Positions 43,261 through 51,274 of a stretch of 51,811 nt of DNA are shown here, piece by piece. The first letter of the stretch is position 1. Every line of letters begins with the position of its first letter. The notes beneath the pieces were generated by a model. The model saw nothing but the letters and a program-made list of their open reading frames with translations. It did not search any database and was not told the origin of the DNA. This stretch comes from Ruminococcus flavefaciens (GTDB lineage Bacteria; Bacillota; Clostridia; Oscillospirales; Ruminococcaceae). The stretch covers positions 1,112,783 through 1,164,593 of the forward strand of contig JAMPAU010000001.1 in assembly GCA_023667045.1 (NCBI GenBank). Direction: 5' to 3'. A program made the position numbers and the translations under genes.

Positions 43261-44463
43261 CGGATTGTTTCTTTTGTACAACTCATTCAGCTTGGTAAGG
43301 ATTATTCCGGCTACCTGTTCTTTCGGCATAATCGGGAGTTCCTCTATGCTGTCGCTTGTTATGAGCGTAACAATATTTGTATCAGTGCCGAAACCAGCTC
43401 CGGCGGTTTTCAGAGAGTTTGCACAGACCATATCACAGTTTTTTCTTTCAAGTTTTTTCTGTGAGTTTTCGATAACGTTCTCAGTTTCCATAGAAAAACC
43501 GCATATAACCTGTCCTTTGGGTTTGGCTTTGCCGATATATTGCAGTATATCTTTAGTGCGTTTCAGCGGTATTGACATATCGTCATCAGATTTTTTTATT
43601 TTGTTGTCGGCTGTCGTGAACGGCGTATAGTCGGCAACCGCTGCTGATTTTATTATAATATCAAAGTCTGAATGACGTACTGTCACTTCACGGAACATAT
43701 CTTCTGCTGATTCTGCCTTTATGAGATTGACGAACATAGGCGGTTGAATATCAGTGTGTCCGGCGATTACTGTAACGTCCGCACCACGCAACATAGCTAT
43801 TCTTGCGAGTGCAAAGCCCATTTTACCAGTTGAGTGGTTAGTGATGAAACGCACAGGGTCTATGTTTTCACGGGTAGCACCTGCCGTAATCATTATTTTT
43901 CTGCCTTGCAAATCCTTTTCAAAGGCGATTTCACGGATTACGTATTCAAGGAGCGTTTCCTCATCGGGAAGTTTTCCGTCACCTATGTCACGGTTGGCGA
44001 GCATACCATTGACGGACGGTATTATTTCATAGCCGAATTTTTTCAGTTTATTAATATTGTCCTGTACGATAGGATTGTGCAACATATTGTGATTCATTGC
44101 CGGAGCTATTATTTTTCTGCACGGACAAGCCATGACAGTAGTAGTCAGCATATCGTCCGCAATGCCGTTGGCTATTTTTCCGATTACGTTGGCAGAAGCC
44201 GGAGCAATCATTACAACGTCTGCTTTTTTTGCTATGGCGACGTGTTCAACACTGTACTGGAAGTTCCTGTCAAAAGTATCTATAAGGCATTTGTTCTGTG
44301 TGAGGGTCTCGAAAGTCAGAGGGTGTACAAAGTTTGTAGCATTTGGTGTCATTGCTACGTGGACTTCCGCACCCAGTTTGGTGAGCATACGTGCGAGGTT
44401 GCATATTTTATATACCGCTATAGAGCCGGAAACTCCCAGCAGTACGGTTTTTCCTTTAAGCAT
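43252..44463 (-). CDS. coaBC: Bifunctional phosphopantothenoylcysteine decarboxylase/synthase
   Basis: Two-domain CoA enzyme, 403 residues. The N-terminal CoaC flavoprotein has [10 protein letters not shown], the catalytic His in [27 protein letters not shown] and the Cys loop near [15 protein letters not shown]. The C-terminal CoaB domain (from about 185) has [25 protein letters not shown] and the KxKK-like NKIKKSDDD. It makes phosphopantothenoylcysteine and decarboxylates it to 4'-phosphopantetheine. A 142-residue unknown gene lies 14 nt upstream. coaX, another gene of the pathway, is nearby on the other strand. Confidence 0.96.
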   Translation of the reverse strand: MLKGKTVLLGVSGSIAVYKICNLARMLTKLGAEVHVAMTPNATNFVHPLTFETLTQNKCLIDTFDRNFQYSVEHVAIAKKADVVMIAPASANVIGKIANGIADDMLTTTVMACPCRKIIAPAMNHNMLHNPIVQDNINKLKKFGYEIIPSVNGMLANRDIGDGKLPDEETLLEYVIREIAFEKDLQGRKIMITAGATRENIDPVRFITNHSTGKMGFALARIAMLRGADVTVIAGHTDIQPPMFVNLIKAESAEDMFREVTVRHSDFDIIIKSAAVADYTPFTTADNKIKKSDDDMSIPLKRTKDILQYIGKAKPKGQVICGFSMETENVIENSQKKLERKNCDMVCANSLKTAGAGFGTDTNIVTLITSDSIEELPIMPKEQVAGIILTKLNELYKRNNPLT

Positions 44464-44477
44464 TTTAAATTCTCCTT

Positions 44478-44906
44478 TTATATTGATTCATAATGTGAAA
44501 ATAAATTTTCAAAACTTTTAACCGCCTGCTTTTCAAACCCTATTGAAACATAGTCGTCAGCATAATTAAGTGTAATGAAATATTCGTCCTCTGCGACGTT
44601 TTCCGGAAGTCTTAACCATATCTTATAGCATAGTCCGGAAAAAGTTTTTATATCCATTTTGTGATATAGCTTTTCAAGATATTCAGCGAGATATTTTTTG
44701 TATAGTTTATTATTTATTTTTCTGAAATCAGCGTGGTTTGTGATATAGATTATGCTTTCTGAAATATTTCCGGAGAGCAATTCGAGTTCAAGCAGGGTGT
44801 TGTCGTCGGGATTTTCAAGGAAAAGCGAGTCAAGTTTTTTCTGATATAGTTTTTCCGCTGTCGGATTTAAGTCTGCAAAAATACCACAGATAAATAATTT
44901 TTCCAT
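44478..44906 (-). CDS. Hypothetical protein, 142 residues, upstream of coaBC
   Basis: Mostly helical protein with Lys- and Leu-rich stretches such as KLYKKYLAEYLEKLYHK. No signal peptide or membrane helix. AAGAGGTGA upstream supports the ATG at 44906 over the GTG at 44915, which overlaps that site. I recognise no family. The 14-nt gap to coaBC suggests one transcript. Confidence 0.7.
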   Translation of the reverse strand: MEKLFICGIFADLNPTAEKLYQKKLDSLFLENPDDNTLLELELLSGNISESIIYITNHADFRKINNKLYKKYLAEYLEKLYHKMDIKTFSGLCYKIWLRLPENVAEDEYFITLNYADDYVSIGFEKQAVKSFENLFSHYESI

Positions 44907-45026
44907 AAAAATCACCTCTTATAATATTTTACAGTATATCGGGCTTTTTGTCAATCTTATTTATTTTTGTGAATTACTGGATTTTTTCCGTGCAGTATGC
45001 TATAATAGTCATCAAGGGGGAGTATC

Positions 45027-45713
45027 ATGAAAAGGCTTAAATACAGACATATTTTTTTAGGACAGTCCGTACCTGTGATTTTTTCAATGTTTGTTGCGAG
45101 TTTAGCAATTATAGCAATATCAGATATTGTGCTTAGAAAAATGGAAGACGGTTTTATGTATCTTCCAGTCGGAAGTGTTGCGGTTATATTATTAACGCTT
45201 GTCATTGACTATTTTATAATACATCATCTTACGCCGGACGAAAAAAAGAAAATTGCCGGAGCAAGTCCGCCGGAATGGAAAAGACTTCCCGACGAAATGA
45301 AAAGTAAATTCCAGACAAACAAAAAAGCCTTTCTTTTTGCTGTTGCAATAGTTTTGGGATTTGAAATTGCAGTTGCTTTTTTCGTGTTGCTGTCAGAGGG
45401 GGCTAAGACTATGCTTATAACTTTTGCGGTTATTGTATCGGCAACAATAATATTTTGTGCGTTTTTTGCCGTATGGGAGCATATATGGGCAAATATGGAC
45501 GATTCAGCCGTATATACAAAAATTGAAATAGACCACTCGTTTAAGGGGGAACGCCGAAAACAAGGAGGTCGAAGAAAATTTATAGTATTCTATCTTCCCG
45601 ACGGAAAATACGTCCTTGAAACAGACAGCGATTTTATACCGGCAAATATTGTTGTAATAAAGTATAAGTGTTTCATACGTTGGGAAGATGCAAATAAATT
45701 TTATATAATTTAG
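45027..45713 (+). CDS. Hypothetical membrane protein, four helices
   Basis: Integral membrane protein of 228 residues with about four transmembrane segments (about 9-31, 45-64, 106-127 and 132-152), two short loops and a C-terminal soluble domain with a basic stretch (KGERRKQGGRRKF) followed by beta-like VFYLPDGKYVLETD. AAGGGGGAG precedes the ATG. Overall form resembles membrane proteins with a C-terminal YcxB-like domain, which is a guess. It is 14 nt upstream of coaX, so the two may be co-transcribed. Confidence 0.75.
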   Translation: MKRLKYRHIFLGQSVPVIFSMFVASLAIIAISDIVLRKMEDGFMYLPVGSVAVILLTLVIDYFIIHHLTPDEKKKIAGASPPEWKRLPDEMKSKFQTNKKAFLFAVAIVLGFEIAVAFFVLLSEGAKTMLITFAVIVSATIIFCAFFAVWEHIWANMDDSAVYTKIEIDHSFKGERRKQGGRRKFIVFYLPDGKYVLETDSDFIPANIVVIKYKCFIRWEDANKFYII

Positions 45714-45727
45714 GAGGATTTTTAATT

Positions 45728-46507
45728 ATGCTTTTAGCTGTAGATATTGGAAATACAAATATAGTTTTCGGTTGCGTGAACGACGAAAACCAGGTTATTC
45801 TTTTTGAGAGGATTGCAACCAATCATCAGGCAACCGCTACTGAATACGCCGTACTGATAAAAAATATCCTTGAAATGAACGGTTTCAGTGTGAGCGATAT
45901 AAACGATTCTATAATGTCATCTGTTGTGCCGTCTGTGACCGGAACTGTCACCAGTGCAATAAAGAAACTTTTCGGCATTGACGTAATGACAGTAGGTCCG
46001 GGAGTGAAAACAGGTCTCAATATACTTATCGACAATCCGGCACAGTTGGGCAGTGACCAGGTTGTAGACGCTGTAGCCGGAATTAATCAGTACCCTGTAC
46101 CTCAGATTATCATTGACATGGGAACGGCTACTACTGTATCAGTGGTTGACGGCAACAGAAACTATCTCGGCGGTCTTATTATTGCCGGAATGGGTACGGC
46201 TACTAACGCCCTCACCTCAAAGACCGCACAGTTGCCGAGAATAAACTTTGAAGTCCCCGAAAAAGTAATAGGCACTAACACTATCGACTGCATGAAAAGC
46301 GGTATGATGTACTCCAACGCCTGTGCTTTGGACGGAATTATTGAACGCATAGAAGAAGAGTTAGGCGAAAAGTGTACCGTCGTGGCAACCGGAGGTCTTG
46401 CGGAAATAGTCGTGTCTCTGTGCAGACGTGATATTATTCTTGACAAAAGCCTGCTGATAAAGGGTCTTACTATTATTTACAGAAAGAACAAGTCAAGGAA
46501 AAATTAA
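45728..46507 (+). CDS. coaX: Type III pantothenate kinase
   Basis: First enzyme of CoA synthesis, phosphorylating pantothenate. It is 259 residues. MLLAVDIGNTNIVFG is the phosphate-binding motif with catalytic Asp, PQLGSDQVVDAVAG-like AQLGSDQVVDAVAG and IIDMGTATTVSVVDG are typical of the ASKHA fold, and GTNTIDCMKSGMMYSNA follows. AGGAGG lies upstream. CoaX enzymes need a monovalent cation and are not inhibited by CoA. A 148-residue gene starts 2 nt after its stop. Confidence 0.96.
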   Translation: MLLAVDIGNTNIVFGCVNDENQVILFERIATNHQATATEYAVLIKNILEMNGFSVSDINDSIMSSVVPSVTGTVTSAIKKLFGIDVMTVGPGVKTGLNILIDNPAQLGSDQVVDAVAGINQYPVPQIIIDMGTATTVSVVDGNRNYLGGLIIAGMGTATNALTSKTAQLPRINFEVPEKVIGTNTIDCMKSGMMYSNACALDGIIERIEEELGEKCTVVATGGLAEIVVSLCRRDIILDKSLLIKGLTIIYRKNKSRKN

Positions 46508-46509
46508 TC

Positions 46510-46956
46510 GTGAAAAAAATATTAAAAGTCATTGCAAAGACTGTAAAAATCATTTCGGTGACTTTAGGCGTGATTGTTGCAATCTTGGTAGCGTTATATT
46601 TTATACCAATTAAGTTTACCATACAGCCGGAAGATATTGACTATACAAAGGAATTTTACATAGTCTATTTCATTACACCATACAGCACGGACAGCGGTTG
46701 TTATGTATGCGGTACACGTGAAAATATTTCATTGCCGTATGATGAGTGTTTTGGTGTTGAGTTATCCGGTGCAGACCCACGGGAAGCTATAGGCAATCAT
46801 ATATGTCGGTGTGCCTTGACTAAATTTGTCGTTTACGGAAGCCTTGACGGGAAAAATCTTCATGCGGACAAATGGGACGTTCTGGAAAGAATAGACGGCA
46901 GAACTCATGAAAAATACCTTACTGTATACGACTATATAGATTTTGACAATTATTAA
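46510..46956 (+). CDS. Hypothetical membrane-anchored protein, 148 residues
   Basis: N-terminal helix (IISVTLGVIVAILVALYFI) followed by an extracytoplasmic domain with four Cys, CYVCGTREN and CFG with NHICRCALT, which could bind metal or form disulfides. GTG start at 46510 follows AAGGA, only 2 nt after the coaX stop, so coupling is likely. No known family. The broken ankyrin gene follows after 21 nt. Confidence 0.7.
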   Translation: MKKILKVIAKTVKIISVTLGVIVAILVALYFIPIKFTIQPEDIDYTKEFYIVYFITPYSTDSGCYVCGTRENISLPYDECFGVELSGADPREAIGNHICRCALTKFVVYGSLDGKNLHADKWDVLERIDGRTHEKYLTVYDYIDFDNY

Positions 46957-46977
46957 AAAATCAGAAAAGGAGAATAT

Positions 46978-47373
46978 ATGAGTTATAATTTAGGCAGAGA
47001 CGAAATCTTCTGGAGACTGGGACATGAAAAATCTGACGAATTATTAGATGAACTTAATCATCTTGAAAACGTAAACTTTCAAGATGAGCGAGGTATTTCT
47101 TATTTATAAGTCGCCTGTAGAAGTCAGTATGCAGAGGCAGTTGAAATTTTATTGAAAAACGGTGCAAATCCAAACCTTACAGATAATTGCGGAAATAATC
47201 CGGTTTTATCTGCTTTAGGAATAAAAAATGACAATAACACAAAAATATTGGAAATGTTTTTAAAATATGGGCTTGACCTAAATATGCCACATAGAAATTT
47301 TACTTTAAAAGAGGTAATTGAATCGTTTGAAGAAGATGAATGGAATACTTTAATAAATAAGTACAAAAAATGA
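46978..47373 (+). pseudogene. Ankyrin-repeat protein gene with in-frame TAA
   Basis: AAAAGGAG supports the ATG at 46978. After 43 codons (MSYNLGRDEIFWRLGHEKSD to GISYL) a TAA at 47107-47109 interrupts the frame, which then continues VACRSQYAEAVEILLKNGANPNL, a clear ankyrin repeat, to 47373. The consensus at the stop is YLH-x-AC, so the stop replaces the conserved His. With the stop reversed the protein would be 131 residues. It is a recent pseudogene, or the downstream part is translated separately. No frameshift is seen. Confidence 0.8.
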
Positions 47374-47377
47374 TATT

Positions 47378-48634
47378 TTAGATTTTATCAAGTGCATTGA
47401 CAAACTCTTTATACATATACAGCGAACCTAAAGCAATAAGTGGCAGATTTTTTTCTTTGGCATAGGAATATGCAGATTCAACGCCCCTTTCGAGTTTATG
47501 GAATGCACACGCAGGTATGCCCTTAGCTGAAAAAGTTCCGGCAAGTGTCTGACAGTCAAGCGAACGTGGGTTATCGGGCTTTACCGTGAAAACACAGTCG
47601 GTATATTTTCCGAGCATATCGGCATATAGGTTGTACTCCTTGTCTGCCATAACCCCTATGAGCAGGACGACACGGCTTTTGAAGTATGTTTCGATACTTT
47701 CGGCTGTGCGTGAAATACCGTCGGGGTTGTGAGAACCGTCGAATATGACAGGCGGATTTTGCCGGAGAACCTCAAAACGTCCGTGCCACTTTGCATTATT
47801 CAGACCGTCGGTTATGGCTTTGTCGGGAATAGTGAAACCTTGATTTCTGAGAATCTCAATGCATTGCAGGACGTTAAAGGCGTTATCAAGCTGATACGTG
47901 CCGAGCAGTGAGAGGTTTATTTTCAAGCCGTTGTATGTAAAGTCTGTTCTTGAAAGACTGTATTCGGCTTTTATGTCGTGAGGGATTGCCGTAAAGAGTT
48001 CAGCGGACTTTTCGGTTGCAGTTTTTGTTATTATTTCGGGGACTTTATCACCGCCGAAAAATATCGGTCTGCCGTGCTTTATTATTCCGGCTTTATGGCA
48101 GGCTATTTCTTCTATAGTGTTTCCTAAAAAAGCCGTGTGGTCTTTTCTTACGTTTGTTATGACCGACAGTACAGGCGAATCTATAATATTAGTTGAATCT
48201 GTATCACCGCCCATACCGCATTCCACAACGGCAATACCGCACTTCTTACGGTAGAAAAGTTCAAACGCAACCGCTGTGAGTATCTCAAATTCAGTGGGCT
48301 TGTCGTTCATGGATTCGCACACAGGATAGACAATATCCATGATTTCAGTGAAGTCTTTTTCGGTTATTTCCTTGCAGTCTATGCGGAAACTGTCGGTAAT
48401 TCCGGTGAGGGCAGGAGAGGAAAATCCACCTACCTTATATCCGGCACTTTTCAGCACAGATGTCAGCATGGCACTGAAAGAACCTTTTCCGTTAGTGCCA
48501 GAAACATGGATTATTTTGGTTTTATTCTGAGGATTACCGAGTTTTTCCATAAGTGCTGAGATTCTTTCCAGTCCGAGACATATTCCACGACCGGAAGATT
48601 TTTTTAAATAATCAATATATTCATTGTAGTTCAT
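47378..48634 (-). CDS. folC: Folylpolyglutamate/dihydrofolate synthase
   Basis: ATP-dependent ligase of 418 residues that adds glutamate to folates (and to dihydropteroate in bifunctional forms). The P-loop is HVSGTNGKGSFSAM. The metal site follows in AVVECGMGGDTDSTN, and FDGSHNPDGI is the conserved C-terminal motif. AAGAAGTGG lies upstream of the start. It is convergent with the ankyrin gene; the two stop codons are only a few bases apart, with no visible terminator. Confidence 0.95.
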   Translation of the reverse strand: MNYNEYIDYLKKSSGRGICLGLERISALMEKLGNPQNKTKIIHVSGTNGKGSFSAMLTSVLKSAGYKVGGFSSPALTGITDSFRIDCKEITEKDFTEIMDIVYPVCESMNDKPTEFEILTAVAFELFYRKKCGIAVVECGMGGDTDSTNIIDSPVLSVITNVRKDHTAFLGNTIEEIACHKAGIIKHGRPIFFGGDKVPEIITKTATEKSAELFTAIPHDIKAEYSLSRTDFTYNGLKINLSLLGTYQLDNAFNVLQCIEILRNQGFTIPDKAITDGLNNAKWHGRFEVLRQNPPVIFDGSHNPDGISRTAESIETYFKSRVVLLIGVMADKEYNLYADMLGKYTDCVFTVKPDNPRSLDCQTLAGTFSAKGIPACAFHKLERGVESAYSYAKEKNLPLIALGSLYMYKEFVNALDKI

Positions 48635-48740
48635 AATTCCACTTCTTTCATAAATATTTTAATAATTATAGCATTTAATAACAGCATTTGTCAAGGTGAA
48701 AGAAATTCTGAATTTTCTGAAAAAAATTTCCGGAAAAGCC

Positions 48741-48769
48741 TTGACAAGCTGTCCGAAAAGTGATATACT
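48741..48769 (+). promoter_or_regulatory. Promoter of rpsF-ssb-rpsR
   Basis: TTGACA at 48741-48746, a 17-bp spacer and TATACT at 48764-48769 preceded by GTGA. Confidence 0.8.
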
Positions 48770-48795
48770 TATTAAAGTATCGTTCATACGATGCT

Positions 48796-48829
48796 TATTA
48801 TCCTTGCCCATAGTGAGTTGTGGGCATAA
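48796..48829 (+). promoter_or_regulatory. Hairpin in the rpsF leader, possible S6:S18 site
   Basis: TGCCCA (48805-48810) pairs with TGGGCA (48821-48826), and an outer ATTA/TAAT stem is offset by a TCCT bulge. S6-S18 operons often carry an autoregulatory hairpin here. I see the stem and bulge but not the full consensus. Confidence 0.4.
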
Positions 48830-48851
48830 TTCAGAAGGAGGTGTATTTTTA

Positions 48852-49148
48852 ATGGCAAAGGTATCCGCTAAGTATGAAGTAATGGTTGTTTTCAGCCTCA
48901 AGAACGGTGAAGAACCCATGAAGGCTCTCGTTGAAAAGTTCAAGGAGAGAATCGAAAGACACGCCGAAGCTGTTGAAGTCAATGAAGATTGGGGTAAGCG
49001 TAAGCTTGCATATCCTATCGAGGACGAAACAGAGGGTTACTATGTAATCTATACTTTTGTGTCTAAGCCCGAATATCCGGCAGAACTTTCAAGACGTCTC
49101 AATATCACTGACGGCGTTCTCCGTTCACTCGTTACTGTTATCGAATAA
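48852..49148 (+). CDS. rpsF: 30S ribosomal protein S6
   Basis: Ribosomal protein of the small-subunit platform, 98 residues. The ATG at 48852 follows AAGGAGG; an upstream in-frame start would run through the leader. MAKVSAKYEVMVVFSLKNGE and WGKRKLAYPIEDETEGYYVIY match S6. It dimerises with S18, encoded two genes downstream. Gene order rpsF-ssb-rpsR is standard in Firmicutes. Confidence 0.97.
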   Translation: MAKVSAKYEVMVVFSLKNGEEPMKALVEKFKERIERHAEAVEVNEDWGKRKLAYPIEDETEGYYVIYTFVSKPEYPAELSRRLNITDGVLRSLVTVIE

Positions 49149-49172
49149 TTTATATTTTAAGGAGGCGGTCAA

Positions 49173-49742
49173 ATGAATAAGGTTATTTTAATGGGCAGAC
49201 TTACTGCTGACCCTGTACTCAGACAGACGCAGAGCGGTTCTGTATCATGTGGTTTCAGAATTGCTGTAAGCCGTAGATTTGCTAACAAGCAGACCGGCGA
49301 AAGAGAAGCAGATTTTATTCAATGTACGGCTTGGGGTCAAACAGCAGAATTTGTTAACCGCTACTTTAAAAAGGGTAGTATGATTTGTGTTGAAGGACAG
49401 CTCAGAAGCGGTAGTTATCAGGACAGAAATCACCCTGATGTCACTCACTATACAACAGATGTATATGTTGATAATGTTGAATTTACAGGCTCTAAAGCTG
49501 AAACAGGCACAGCTGGCGGTAATAATTACAACAACGGCTATAATAATTATGGCGGTAATAATTATTCCGTACCACAGGGCAATTATAATGCTCCGCCACA
49601 GAATAACTATCAGCCTCAGAATGATTACAGCAATAATTATTCTGCACCTGCACAGACTAATGCACCCGATAATAACAGTATGTCTTATGGCAACATAAAC
49701 GATTACGAGGAAATTCTCAGCGACGGCGACGTGCCGTTCTGA
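49173..49742 (+). CDS. ssb: Single-stranded DNA-binding protein
   Basis: OB-fold protein of 189 residues that coats single-stranded DNA in replication and repair. The OB domain covers about 1-110: MNKVILMGRLTADPVLR, ADFIQCTAWGQTAEF and KGSMICVEGQLRSGSY. An Asn/Tyr/Gln-rich disordered linker leads to the acidic tip EILSDGDVPF, which binds partner proteins. AAGGAGG precedes the ATG. It lies between rpsF and rpsR in the same operon. Confidence 0.97.
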   Translation: MNKVILMGRLTADPVLRQTQSGSVSCGFRIAVSRRFANKQTGEREADFIQCTAWGQTAEFVNRYFKKGSMICVEGQLRSGSYQDRNHPDVTHYTTDVYVDNVEFTGSKAETGTAGGNNYNNGYNNYGGNNYSVPQGNYNAPPQNNYQPQNDYSNNYSAPAQTNAPDNNSMSYGNINDYEEILSDGDVPF

Positions 49743-49777
49743 GTGAACGAACCCAACTATTTACGAAAGGAGTGTGC

Positions 49778-49795
49778 CACGTCCTCAGCGACGTG
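49778..49795 (+). promoter_or_regulatory. Hairpin between the rpsR ribosome binding site and start
   Basis: CACGTC (49778-49783) and GACGTG (49790-49795) form a 6-bp stem around CTCAGC. AAAGGAG (49766-49772) lies before it and the ATG (49807) after it. The folded stem would bring the two closer. Confidence 0.5.
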
Positions 49796-49806
49796 CGAGT
49801 TTGATT

Positions 49807-50049
49807 ATGGAAAAGGAAAGAAATTCCCGTCCCTCAAAGAAGCCACGCAAGAAGGTTTGTATGTTCTGTGCTGACAGAATTGAGAGAATTGATTATAAGG
49901 ACCTTGCCAAGCTCAGAAAGTGCATGACAGAGAGAGCTAAGATTCTCCCCAGACGTGTAACTGGTACTTGTGCATTTCATCAGCGTGAACTTACAGTAGC
50001 CGTAAAGAGAGCAAGACAGATAGCTCTGCTCCCTTACATCAGCGACTGA
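49807..50049 (+). CDS. rpsR: 30S ribosomal protein S18
   Basis: Small-subunit protein of 80 residues that binds S6. [34 protein letters not shown] and RQIALLPY match the family; CxxC marks the zinc-type form. ATG at 49807 gives the usual length. A GTG at 49774 would add 11 residues but lies 1 nt from AGGAG, too close. The ribosome binding site is separated from 49807 by a hairpin. A terminator follows. Confidence 0.93.
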   Translation: MEKERNSRPSKKPRKKVCMFCADRIERIDYKDLAKLRKCMTERAKILPRRVTGTCAFHQRELTVAVKRARQIALLPYISD

Positions 50050-50058
50050 TTATAAAAA

Positions 50059-50091
50059 AAAAGGGGAGGTATTCTGTGCCTCTCCTTTTTG
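50059..50091 (+). terminator. Terminator of rpsF-ssb-rpsR
   Basis: AAAGGGGAGG pairs with CCTCTCCTTT (one G-U) around a loop with T5 following. Confidence 0.8.
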
Positions 50092-50104
50092 TTTGGTTAG
50101 TTGA

Positions 50105-50287
50105 ATGTATGATAAATGTAGCTTATGTATGATAATCAGCTATTATAAATTCCTTTCGTGTAGAACTAAAAAAGTTATAAAGGTTTTTATATTTTGCTTC
50201 ATATCATACATAGCTACTTTTCAAAATTGTTAAATTAGGCTATAATTAGCCAAAAAATAACAATGTATGATAAAATTTATCATACAT
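50105..50287. repeat. Five copies of ATGTATGATA, direct and inverted
   Basis: Plus-strand copies lie at 50105, 50125 and 50263; minus-strand copies at 50202 and 50278. The last two form a 25-bp palindrome (50263-50287) with 12-bp arms. The copies at 50125 and 50202 extend outward to a 16-bp inverted repeat that includes GTAGCT. It looks like a protein-binding array or a small mobile-element relic. Confidence 0.7.
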
Positions 50288-50318
50288 AAAAAAAGCAGTT
50301 GCATGAAAATAAATATGT

Positions 50319-50352
50319 AAAAAACGCTCCTACGGCATCATGAGGAGCGTTT
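50319..50352 (-). terminator. Terminator of the DUF378 gene
   Basis: AACGCTCC (50323-50330) and GGAGCGTT (50344-50351) form an 8-bp stem with a T-run on the minus strand. Confidence 0.85.
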
Positions 50353-50363
50353 AGCAGGGATTG

Positions 50364-50582
50364 TTACCGGTTGTTGCCGTTGTAGGCGAGTGCTTCGTCT
50401 TTTCTGAAAAGCAGAGAAATGCACCACACCGCCGATATTGCTACAAGAATGTAGACTGTCCGGCTCAGAAGACTTCCCGCACCGCCGAAAAGCCATGCGA
50501 CGAGGTCAAATTCAAAGATACCGACCAATCCCCAGTTTATTCCCCCGATTATAAGGAGAATAAGTGCAAGTTTGTCCCACAT
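50364..50582 (-). CDS. DUF378 small membrane protein
   Basis: Membrane protein of 72 residues with two helices. LILLIIGGINWGLVGIFEFDLVAWLFG and LSRTVYILVAISAVW are the family signature (Asn-Trp-Gly in the first helix). GAGGTG precedes the start. Function is unknown. The gene stands alone, with its own terminator. Confidence 0.93.
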   Translation of the reverse strand: MWDKLALILLIIGGINWGLVGIFEFDLVAWLFGGAGSLLSRTVYILVAISAVWCISLLFRKDEALAYNGNNR

Positions 50583-50713
50583 ATTGAGAACACCTCTTTA
50601 TTCGGGATTTTTATGACGATGTTCATTGACGGTCTGTAGATGTCCGTCCGCAGAAATCAACGTCTGCTTTTATTATGGCACGTAAAAGCCGTGATATTCA
50701 TTCTTGTTTATGG

Positions 50714-50745
50714 AAAAAAGAACCCTGCTGTATGGCAGAGTTCTT
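50714..50745 (-). terminator. Terminator of the HPr-like gene
   Basis: AAGAACCCTGC and GCAGAGTTCTT pair with one mismatch around a short loop; on the minus strand T6 follows. Confidence 0.8.
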
Positions 50746-50771
50746 GAATGTGTATGTATGCTGTTAAGATT

Positions 50772-51002
50772 TTATTTTACTATGAATTTTTCAATCTCCT
50801 TGAAAAAGTCTTCAGCGTCGTCTGTGTGTGCGTCAAGCTCAATCGGCTTGGAGAGGTCGAGGCTGAAAATACCCATGATTGACTTAGCGTCAACAGCGTA
50901 TCTTCCAGAAACGAGGTCAATGTCGAAGTCGTAACGCATTACGATAGTAACGAACTCCTTTACATCATTGATTGCCTGGAGAAAAATTTTTGTCTTTGTC
51001 AT
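50772..51002 (-). CDS. HPr-like protein without the PTS histidine (Crh-like)
   Basis: HPr-fold protein of 76 residues. The regulatory Ser46 region is kept as DAKSIMGIFSLDLSKP. The N-terminal active-site region, which in HPr is GLHARPA with His15, is replaced by LQAINDVKEFVTIV with no His anywhere near. It therefore cannot carry phosphate in the PTS and may act as a regulatory partner like Crh of Bacillus. AGGAGG precedes the ATG. Its promoter nearly copies that of the tRNA-Ala gene. Confidence 0.88.
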   Translation of the reverse strand: MTKTKIFLQAINDVKEFVTIVMRYDFDIDLVSGRYAVDAKSIMGIFSLDLSKPIELDAHTDDAEDFFKEIEKFIVK

Positions 51003-51082
51003 AAAAATGAGCCTCCTGTTCAGGATTAGTGTTGTTTTTTACTGTTTATTGCTTTTTCACGGCTTTTCCCGACCGCAACTAT

Positions 51083-51111
51083 ATAATATCACGGATTTTG
51101 CTGAATGTCAA
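51083..51111 (-). promoter_or_regulatory. Promoter of the HPr-like gene
   Basis: Minus strand TTGACA (complement of 51106-51111), a 17-bp spacer and TATTAT (complement of 51083-51088) with GTGA before it. About 30 of 33 bases match the tRNA-Ala promoter at 123-151, including the spacer. Confidence 0.75.
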
Positions 51112-51274
51112 GCCAATTCAAGCAATTTCGTCAATTTGATGTAATAAAATATTCAATGTAAACTTCTTTTTATTCAGAACGAATAATTATTTATAGTGCA
51201 TAAAAATGACCTGTAGTTTTTGTGCAGTATTAACATGACGAATAAAAGGATAAATTGTGGTAATTAGGTGAAAT

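Larger units (their letters stand above)
50050..50363. other. Intergenic region with ATGTATGATA repeats
   Basis: Between rpsR and the DUF378 gene. It holds the rpsR terminator, the repeat array at 50105-50287 and the DUF378 terminator. No open frame is supported. Confidence 0.6.

Noticed and set aside
48696-48851. N-terminal extension of S6
   Set aside because: It would translate the leader hairpin and the promoter region; AAGGAGG fixes the start at 48852.
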